From the NCBI RefSeq assembly GCF_018613065.1, contig NZ_JAGGQW010000033.1, positions 1 through 64,000 of the forward strand: a stretch of DNA of 64,000 bases. The letters are read 5' to 3'. The translations under genes and the position numbers were made by a program. This document shows, one piece after another, positions 57,100 through 64,000 of this stretch (positions are counted from its first letter, which is position 1; each line of letters opens with the position of its first letter). This stretch comes from Bacillus sp. ISL-7 (GTDB taxonomy: Bacteria; Bacillota; Bacilli; Bacillales_B; DSM-18226). The notes under the pieces were generated by a model. That model was not told the DNA's origin, searched no databases, and saw only the letters and a program-made list of their open reading frames with translations.

Positions 57100-57585
57100 T
57101 TAATTGTTAACCTTTTTTAACAATACAACTACCTGGGAGGCAATGCCTTCCCCTCTGCCAGTGAAGCCTAGCTTCTCTGTTGTTGTCGCCTTTACATTGA
57201 CTTGTTCAGGTGCTGCCTCTAGCAATTCCGCAATCCTACCGCGCATTTGCTCAATATAGGGTGCCATCTTGGGCTGTTGAGCAATAATTGTACAATCGGC
57301 ATTCACAAGCTCGTACCCTTTATTTTTCACCAATTGCCATACATGCTCCATCAGCTTCGCGGAGTCAGCATCTTTAAAATTTGGATCGGTATCCGGAAAG
57401 TGTTTGCCAATATCGCCTTCCCCAATCGCACCAAGGCAGGCATCGGAGACCGTATGTAATAACACATCAGCATCCGAATGACCTAGCAAACCCCTTTCAT
57501 AAGGGATTGTAATCCCACCAATGATTAGCGGACGCCCTTCTGTTAATTGATGAACATCAAAGCCCTGACCAATTCGAAACATCAT
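57100..57585 (-). CDS. ispF: 2-C-methyl-D-erythritol 2,4-cyclodiphosphate synthase
   Basis: 161 residues. [12 protein letters not shown] gives the Asp/His zinc ligands, [10 protein letters not shown] the third, and [13 protein letters not shown] the flexible loop. Fifth step of the MEP route to isoprenoids. ATG at 57585 or 57582 are both possible. Confidence 0.97.
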   Translation of the reverse strand: MMFRIGQGFDVHQLTEGRPLIIGGITIPYERGLLGHSDADVLLHTVSDACLGAIGEGDIGKHFPDTDPNFKDADSAKLMEHVWQLVKNKGYELVNADCTIIAQQPKMAPYIEQMRGRIAELLEAAPEQVNVKATTTEKLGFTGRGEGIASQVVVLLKKVNN

Positions 57586-57599
57586 TAAAAACCCCTTTT

Positions 57600-58417
<818 letters not shown>

Positions 58418-58427
58418 CTAATATCAA

Positions 58428-58462
58428 ATCTAGCTCCAGCGCCTAGGCGCTTCCGCTTTTTA
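58428..58462. repeat. Short intergenic repeat between yacL and ispD
   Basis: CTAGCTCCAGCGCCTAGGCGCTTCCGCTTT: the two ends of the repeat family joined without a middle, with the palindrome AGCGCCTAGGCGCT at the junction. Confidence 0.7.
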
Positions 58463-58464
58463 AG

Positions 58465-59553
58465 CTACAGTGCCTTTTCTAATAATTTGGGCTTGGCAAA
58501 TATCATTCGTCCTGCCGATGTCTGGAGAACACTCGTTACGAGAACCTCGATTCTTTTCCCGATATATTCTCTACCTTCCTCAACCACAATCATCGTTCCG
58601 TCATCTAAATAAGCAACGCCTTGATGATATTCTTTTCCATCCTTAATGACTTGAACGGTTAATTCCTCACCAGGAAGGACAACAGGTTTGACGGCATTTG
58701 CTAAATCATTGATGTTTAACACAGATACATTTTGCAATTCACAGACTTTATTCAGATTAAAATCATTCGTGACCAAGATGCCATTGGTTATTTTAGCTAA
58801 TTTAACGAGCTTTGAGTCCACTTCACTAATTTCCTCAAAGTCACCTTCATAAATTTCTACCTTTATGGCGAGTTCCTTTTGAATTCGGTTTAATATATCC
58901 AAGCCTCTGCGGCCGCGATTTCGTTTCAACACATCGGAAGAATCGGCAATATGCTGTAATTCCTCAAGGACGAACTGTGGAATTACAATCGTTCCTTCTA
59001 AAAATCCGGTCTGACAAATATCAGCAACGCGCCCATCAATGATAACGCTCGTATCTAATATTTTCAAAGGATGATTAACTTCCTTATCATTCTCTTCATC
59101 ACTGGTTTTTTTCTTGTTACCGCGGTTTCCAAAAAGACCTAAAAGTTCATCTCTTTTCTTGAAGCCCACCTGAAAGCCGAGATAACCAAACAAAATGGTC
59201 AGTAATATCGGAGCCACAGCATTTAATATTGGGACTTGCACAGCATTCAGGGCAAAGCCGATTAAAAACGCAACCAACAATCCAAAGATTAGACCTACGC
59301 TTCCAAAAAGTACATCTGTTACAGGAACTTTCACTAAAGAATCTTCAGCCCATTTAATAAAGTTAAAAACATAATCTACTGCCCAAAAGGTAATAAGATA
59401 AAAAATAATAGCACCTATAATAGCAGTGATATACGAGTTGTTAATTAAGGGAATGTCATTGATATGAAGTAAATTGAACAATTCCGGTAATAACAAAATA
59501 CCAAGCGTACCACCTATAATGAGGAAGCAAGCCTGCACAATACGTTTTAACAT
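58465..59553 (-). CDS. yacL: PIN/TRAM-domain membrane protein YacL
   Basis: 362 residues from the ATG at 59553 with GAGGAGGTG upstream. Four hydrophobic helices (about 2-22, 30-50, 72-95, 100-120), a PIN nuclease domain starting at [11 protein letters not shown], and a C-terminal TRAM domain. Proposed RNA-processing factor; precise role unknown. Confidence 0.9.
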   Translation of the reverse strand: MLKRIVQACFLIIGGTLGILLLPELFNLLHINDIPLINNSYITAIIGAIIFYLITFWAVDYVFNFIKWAEDSLVKVPVTDVLFGSVGLIFGLLVAFLIGFALNAVQVPILNAVAPILLTILFGYLGFQVGFKKRDELLGLFGNRGNKKKTSDEENDKEVNHPLKILDTSVIIDGRVADICQTGFLEGTIVIPQFVLEELQHIADSSDVLKRNRGRRGLDILNRIQKELAIKVEIYEGDFEEISEVDSKLVKLAKITNGILVTNDFNLNKVCELQNVSVLNINDLANAVKPVVLPGEELTVQVIKDGKEYHQGVAYLDDGTMIVVEEGREYIGKRIEVLVTSVLQTSAGRMIFAKPKLLEKAL

Positions 59554-59685
59554 TCCTTCACCTCCTCTATTCATTATAAACATATTCATGGAAATGAAAC
59601 CTTAATTTACAGATTATTTTTCGATTACAAAACGTATTAAATTTAGTTTGTTAGTGAAAATTAATAGGTTGAAGATTCTCCCCAT

Positions 59686-59714
59686 AGGGTAGCATTGGAA
59701 AATTTTTGTGTCAA
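59686..59714 (-). promoter_or_regulatory. Promoter of yacL-ispD-ispF
   Basis: TTGACA (59709-59714), 17 bases, TACCCT (59686-59691), about 130 bases before yacL. Confidence 0.65.
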
Positions 59715-59759
59715 ACAATTGGATTTTTTTAACTTTTAGGAACCTAAATATAATTGCAT

Positions 59760-60833
59760 TTATAGATGGCGGTCGGTGTATAACCGCTCTTTTATCAATT
59801 TAAAGCCTTCCTTAATCTTTTTGGCACGAACTTCCCCGATTCCTTCCACATCATCAAGTTCTTCCACTGTTGCGGTTATTATTTTTGAAAGCTCACCAAA
59901 ACTGCTGATGAGATTTTCAATAATGATGGATGGAAGTCTTGGAATTTTATTAAGAATTCTGTAGCCGCGCGGACTTTTATTCTCATCAAGGTGCACATAG
60001 CCAAGGTATCCCATCAATTTTAATAAGACCATATCCTCAATGGTACCGCTCGTGGCCATGGACTGCATCCGTCCAATCACTTCTCTGGCCTTGATGTCTC
60101 TGTCGAAGGCATAATCTTTAATAATGAGCATGGTCTCGTCTTCGAGATCTGTTAATATTTCATTCAATTGTAAACGAATGAGACGGCCTTCTGTTCCTAA
60201 CTCATGTAAATAGGTTAGAAGTTCATTCTTAATCTTTAAGACCATTTCAAAACGATGGAGAACAAGTAAAAAATCGTTATAGGTTACGGACTCCTCGAAC
60301 TCTAGGATACTCAAATTGCTGATACTTTGTTCCAAAACGGTTTTATACTTCTCAAGCGTCTGAATGGCTTGATTGGCTTTAGTTAAAATTACCGCAATAT
60401 CTTTTAATGCATAGCGAAAATTCCCTTGATATAGGGTAATGACATTTCTCCTTTGGGAAATGGCAATCACTAGAGCTTTTGTTTGTTTCGCTACCCTTTC
60501 TGCTGTGCGGTGCCGCATCCCTGTTTCAGAAGAAGGTATATCGGAGTCAGGGGCTAACTGGGCATTGGCAAAGAGAATTTTATTTCCTAATTCATTGAGG
60601 ATGATGGCCCCGTCCATTTTTGCTAATTCATATAAAAAGCTGGGCGAAAATGGGCAGTTGATTTCAAAGCCGCCGTCAACGATACTTTTTACCTTTTCGT
60701 TAAAACCAATTACAATAAGACCGCCTGTGTTCGCACGGAGCACATTGTCGATTCCCTCGCGAATGGGTGTACCAGGTGCAAGGAACTGTAAAACTTCACT
60801 TACGGTATGCTCACCAAGCTTTTTACTCTCCAT
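59760..60833 (-). CDS. disA: DNA integrity scanning diadenylate cyclase
   Basis: 357 residues. DAC domain with DGAIIL near 73 and the RHRTAERV motif near 107 makes c-di-AMP; a helical linker and a C-terminal helix-hairpin-helix ([12 protein letters not shown]) bind branched DNA. Three bases after radA, the usual pair. Confidence 0.97.
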   Translation of the reverse strand: MESKKLGEHTVSEVLQFLAPGTPIREGIDNVLRANTGGLIVIGFNEKVKSIVDGGFEINCPFSPSFLYELAKMDGAIILNELGNKILFANAQLAPDSDIPSSETGMRHRTAERVAKQTKALVIAISQRRNVITLYQGNFRYALKDIAVILTKANQAIQTLEKYKTVLEQSISNLSILEFEESVTYNDFLLVLHRFEMVLKIKNELLTYLHELGTEGRLIRLQLNEILTDLEDETMLIIKDYAFDRDIKAREVIGRMQSMATSGTIEDMVLLKLMGYLGYVHLDENKSPRGYRILNKIPRLPSIIIENLISSFGELSKIITATVEELDDVEGIGEVRAKKIKEGFKLIKERLYTDRHL

Positions 60834-60836
60834 CTG

Positions 60837-62219
60837 CTACCCTCCTAACGCTGCTTTTAATGCTTCGCTCACTGACTTCACACCAATGAGTTCAACTCCG
60901 TTTGGGCCCTTCCAGCCGCCAAGATTATTAGCAGGGAGAATGACTCGCTCAAATCCTAGCTTGGCCGCTTCCTGGACACGCTGCTCAATCCTTGAAACCC
61001 TTCTTACTTCACCGGTTAACCCGACTTCTCCGATAATACAATCGGTTGGTCTCGTGGGTTTATCTCTAAAGCTGGAAGCAATACTGACAGCCACGGCTAA
61101 ATCAATTGCTGGTTCATCCAATTTTACGCCACCAGCTACTTTTAGGTATGCATCCTGATTCTGAAGGAGCATCCCAACCCGCTTTTCTAAAACTGCCATC
61201 AAAAGTGGCACACGGTTATGATCAATTCCAGTTGCCATTCTTCTTGGGTTACCAAAGCTAGTGGGGGAAATTAACGCTTGAATTTCAACGAGGACCGGTC
61301 TTGTCCCTTCCATCGATGCGACCACCGTTGAGCCAGCAGCACCCCGTGAACGCTCTTCTAAAAATATCTCGGAGGGATTTGCCACTTCTTCAAGACCGAA
61401 TTCTTTCATTTCAAAGATTCCCATTTCATTGGTTGAACCAAAACGGTTTTTAACTGCCCGTAAAATCCGATAGGTATGATGTCTTTCTCCTTCAAAATAG
61501 AGGACGGTATCCACCATATGCTCTAACAGTCTAGGTCCGGCTATCGATCCTTCTTTCGTTACGTGTCCAACAATAAAGATCGCAATCCCTTTGGTTTTCC
61601 CTATTCTCATTAATTCCGAGGTGCACTCACGCACCTGTGAGACACTCCCAGGTGCGCTTGTTACATCTGGATGAAATACAGTTTGGATAGAATCAATGAT
61701 GACAAAGCTTGGATTTGTACTATCGATGGTCCGGTTAATTTCCTCAAGATTCGTTTCAGAGTAAACGAGGAGATTTTCAGAGGATATTCCTAATCGCTCC
61801 GCACGAAGCTTTGTTTGCCGTAATGATTCTTCACCAGATATGTATAAAACCTTATTTCCTTTATTCGCTAATTGCGATGATACCTGTAACAGAAGCGTTG
61901 ATTTACCGATTCCAGGGTCTCCGCCAATCAGCACTAAGGATCCCTTGACCACACCCCCGCCAAGTACCCGGTTTAATTCATTTAAGTCTGTTTGAATCCT
62001 TGGTTCATTCTCCATTTCAATAGAATTGATCGGCATTGGTTTGGTTAATAGTCCTGATCCGCCTTGGGAATGGGCGAATGCCCCTCTTCTTGTTGCACCA
62101 GTTACTTCAACTTCCTCAACCATCTTATTCCATTCACCGCAGCCAGGGCATTTCCCCATCCACTTTGGAGATTCATAACCGCACTCCTGACACATAAACT
62201 TTGTCTTTCGTTTTGCCAT
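60837..62219 (-). CDS. radA: DNA repair protein RadA (Sms)
   Basis: 460 residues from the ATG at 62219 ([15 protein letters not shown]). Zinc finger CQEC...CPGC at the start, RecA-like ATPase with [12 protein letters not shown] and the KNRFGSTNE RadA motif, and a Lon-protease-like C-terminus. Branch migration helicase in recombination. Ends before disA. Confidence 0.97.
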   Translation of the reverse strand: MAKRKTKFMCQECGYESPKWMGKCPGCGEWNKMVEEVEVTGATRRGAFAHSQGGSGLLTKPMPINSIEMENEPRIQTDLNELNRVLGGGVVKGSLVLIGGDPGIGKSTLLLQVSSQLANKGNKVLYISGEESLRQTKLRAERLGISSENLLVYSETNLEEINRTIDSTNPSFVIIDSIQTVFHPDVTSAPGSVSQVRECTSELMRIGKTKGIAIFIVGHVTKEGSIAGPRLLEHMVDTVLYFEGERHHTYRILRAVKNRFGSTNEMGIFEMKEFGLEEVANPSEIFLEERSRGAAGSTVVASMEGTRPVLVEIQALISPTSFGNPRRMATGIDHNRVPLLMAVLEKRVGMLLQNQDAYLKVAGGVKLDEPAIDLAVAVSIASSFRDKPTRPTDCIIGEVGLTGEVRRVSRIEQRVQEAAKLGFERVILPANNLGGWKGPNGVELIGVKSVSEALKAALGG

Positions 62220-62260
62220 TCTACTTCGATCCTCTCGTTGAAACATTACAAATAATTAAA

Positions 62261-62301
62261 AAAAGAGGCACACGGTTTAGCTTTATTCACGTGTACCTCT
62301 C
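62261..62301 (-). terminator. clpC operon terminator
   Basis: AGAGGTACACG / CGTGTGCCTCT stem, then a T-run of about seven on minus, 30 bases after the clpC stop. Confidence 0.88.
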
Positions 62302-62331
62302 ATGGTATAGCAACACTAATTGATTACATTT

Positions 62332-64000
62332 CTATTTTACCAAACTTGTTTTCTCTTCCATCCGAACAATAAATTCTCCATTATCAACATCGATCACCGC
62401 ATGCTGACCTGTTAACAATGTTCCTTTTAATAATTCTTCTGAAAGTCTGTCTTCAATATGCTTTTGAATTGCACGACGCAATGGTCTTGCCCCATACTCA
62501 GGGTCATAACCTTCCTGAGAAATTTTTTCCTTCGCTGCTAAAGTTAATTCTAAAGAAATATTTTGCTCTTTTAAGCGTTTAATTAACTGCTCTGAAAGTA
62601 AAGTTACAATCTCTTCAAGATGCTTTCTCTCCAACGCATGGAAAACAATAATTTCATCAATACGGTTCAGGAATTCAGGGCGGAAGGCTTTCTTTAATTC
62701 GCCCATTACTTTCCCCTTCATGTCTTTATAATCCTGATCGCCATCCTGAATATTAAAGCCGACATACTTGTTCCGTTTTAAGGCTTCAGCACCCACATTG
62801 GATGTCATAATCAATACGGTATTACGGAAATCTACTGTTCTTCCTTTTGAATCAGTCAAACGGCCATCCTCTAGAACCTGCAAAAGGATATTAAATACGT
62901 CTGGATGTGCCTTTTCAATTTCATCAAGTAAAACAACGGAATATGGCTTTCTGCGAACCTTCTCTGTTAATTGTCCGCCTTCCTCATAGCCGACATATCC
63001 TGGCGGAGAACCAACTAGACGAGAGGTAGAATGCTTTTCCATATACTCGGACATGTCAATCCGGATCATCGCATCCTCGTCACCAAACATGGCTTCAGCA
63101 AGGGCACGGGCTAATTCTGTTTTCCCTACACCAGTTGGTCCTAAGAAAACGAAGGAGCCAATTGGCCGTTTTGGATCTTTTAATCCTGCTCTAGCACGAC
63201 GGACAGCCTTAGATACTGCCTTAACAGCTTCCTCCTGGCCAATCACGCGAGAATGGAGAACTTCCTCTAAATTAAGCAGCTTCGTCATCTCAGTTTGAGC
63301 TAGCTTGGAAACAGGTACACCGGTCCAACTTGAAACAACACTTGCAATATCTTCAACTGTTACTTCATTGTTTTCTTTCCCTTGCTTTTCCTTCCAGCTC
63401 TTCTTTGTTTCCTCTAGTTGTTCACGCAAACGCTGCTCCGTATCCCGTAAAGAAGCCGCTTTTTCAAATTCTTGACTCTGGACTGCAGAATCTTTTTCCT
63501 TTCGTACTTCCTCAAGCTTCACTTCTAATTCTTTTAAATTAGGTGGAGTTGTAAAGGAACGAAGCCGTACCTTGGAACCTGCTTCATCGATTAGATCAAT
63601 CGCTTTATCTGGCAGGAAGCGATCAGAGATATAGCGGTCTGACAGTTTAACAGCTGCCTTAATCGCTTCATCTGTAATGGAGACACGATGATGGGCTTCA
63701 TAGCGGTCACGTAAACCTTCTAAAATCTGGATTGATTCTTCCGCTGTTGGTTCATCAACACGAATTGGCTGGAAACGTCGTTCTAAAGCGGCATCTTTTT
63801 CGATATATTTTCGATATTCATCAAGTGTGGTTGCTCCAATACATTGGAGTTCTCCACGAGCAAGCGATGGCTTTAAAATATTGGAAGCATCAATAGCCCC
63901 TTCTGCACCACCCGCACCAATCAATGTATGCAACTCATCGATGAAAAGAATAATATTTCCTGCTTGGCGAATTTCATCCATGACTTTTTTCAAACGATCT
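62332..64000 (-). CDS. clpC: ClpC ATPase, partial (N-terminus outside window)
   Basis: About 555 C-terminal residues; the gene runs on past 64000, so the Met at 63993 is internal. Seen: end of the first AAA+ domain (Walker [14 protein letters not shown]), the UVR-like middle domain that binds MecA, second Walker [11 protein letters not shown] and Walker [10 protein letters not shown], and the C-terminal domain. Unfolds proteins for ClpP; last gene of ctsR-mcsA-mcsB-clpC in Bacillus. Confidence 0.97.
   Translation of the reverse strand, partial: DRLKKVMDEIRQAGNIILFIDELHTLIGAGGAEGAIDASNILKPSLARGELQCIGATTLDEYRKYIEKDAALERRFQPIRVDEPTAEESIQILEGLRDRYEAHHRVSITDEAIKAAVKLSDRYISDRFLPDKAIDLIDEAGSKVRLRSFTTPPNLKELEVKLEEVRKEKDSAVQSQEFEKAASLRDTEQRLREQLEETKKSWKEKQGKENNEVTVEDIASVVSSWTGVPVSKLAQTEMTKLLNLEEVLHSRVIGQEEAVKAVSKAVRRARAGLKDPKRPIGSFVFLGPTGVGKTELARALAEAMFGDEDAMIRIDMSEYMEKHSTSRLVGSPPGYVGYEEGGQLTEKVRRKPYSVVLLDEIEKAHPDVFNILLQVLEDGRLTDSKGRTVDFRNTVLIMTSNVGAEALKRNKYVGFNIQDGDQDYKDMKGKVMGELKKAFRPEFLNRIDEIIVFHALERKHLEEIVTLLSEQLIKRLKEQNISLELTLAAKEKISQEGYDPEYGARPLRRAIQKHIEDRLSEELLKGTLLTGQHAVIDVDNGEFIVRMEEKTSLVK

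Noticed and set aside
60439..61158. 239-codon plus-strand open frame
   Set aside because: Exactly antisense to radA and disA, with codon use mirrored from those genes and no ribosome site.

Overview
This is chromosomal DNA from a low-GC Gram-positive bacterium of the family Bacillaceae (Bacillus or a close relative such as Neobacillus). From about 13.6 kb to the right end, the gene order read on the minus strand is the classic Bacillus order: clpC-radA-disA-yacL-ispD-ispF-gltX-cysE-cysS-mrnC-rlmB-rae1-sigH-rpmG-secE-nusG-rplK-rplA-rplJ-rplL-(rsmC-like)-rpoB-rpoC-rplGB-rpsL-rpsG-fusA-tufA-(S10, spc and alpha operons)-ecfA1-ecfA2-ecfT-truA-rplM-rpsI. Protein lengths and TTG starts (rpoB, rpoC, sigH) also match Bacillus.

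Region 1 (57-13642) is an integrated mobile element. A 67-bp copy of the 3' end of rpsI lies at 57-123 and the real rpsI 3' end lies at 13576-13642; they differ at one base, so they are the attL/attR pair of an element inserted at the end of rpsI. Beside attR on the plus strand are a tyrosine integrase and an XRE repressor. Facing away from them on the minus strand are a second XRE regulator, an excisionase/AlpA-like protein, a phage-O-like replication initiator, a DnaC-like helicase loader, a terminase-small-subunit-like HTH protein and two small unknown genes. No conjugation, capsid or lysis genes are present. The layout resembles a phage satellite (PICI-like) more than an ICE or complete prophage. 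Its left half carries cargo: a six-gene nucleotide-sugar/glycosyltransferase operon (488-6795), a P-loop kinase, and decayed pieces of a type I restriction hsdS and a cupin gene. A fragment of a second related integrase near attL suggests that rpsI-targeting elements have piled up here.

Region 2 (13.6-38.4 kb) holds rpsI-rplM with an L13 leader, truA, the energy-coupling module of vitamin ECF transporters, the alpha/spc/S10 ribosomal protein operons with secY, adk, map, infA and rpoA, then tufA, fusA, rpsG, rpsL and the L7Ae-like rplGB. A structured RNA candidate lies between rplQ and ecfA1.

Region 3 (38.4-50.5 kb) holds rpoC, rpoB, an rsmC-like methyltransferase, rplL/rplJ with an L10 leader and attenuator, rplA/rplK, nusG, secE and rpmG. 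Promoters with near-consensus SigA boxes can be read in front of most of these units.

Region 4 (50.5-64 kb) holds sigH, RNA-processing genes (rae1, rlmB, mrnC), cysS/cysE under a cysteine T-box, gltX, the MEP-pathway genes ispF/ispD, yacL, disA, radA and the 3' two-thirds of clpC, cut by the window end. Intergenic repeats of one or more Bacillaceae families ('CTAGCTCCAGCGCCTAG...GGCGCTTCCGCTTTT') occupy five spacers here and between rpoB and rpoC. No rRNA, tRNA or CRISPR was seen.
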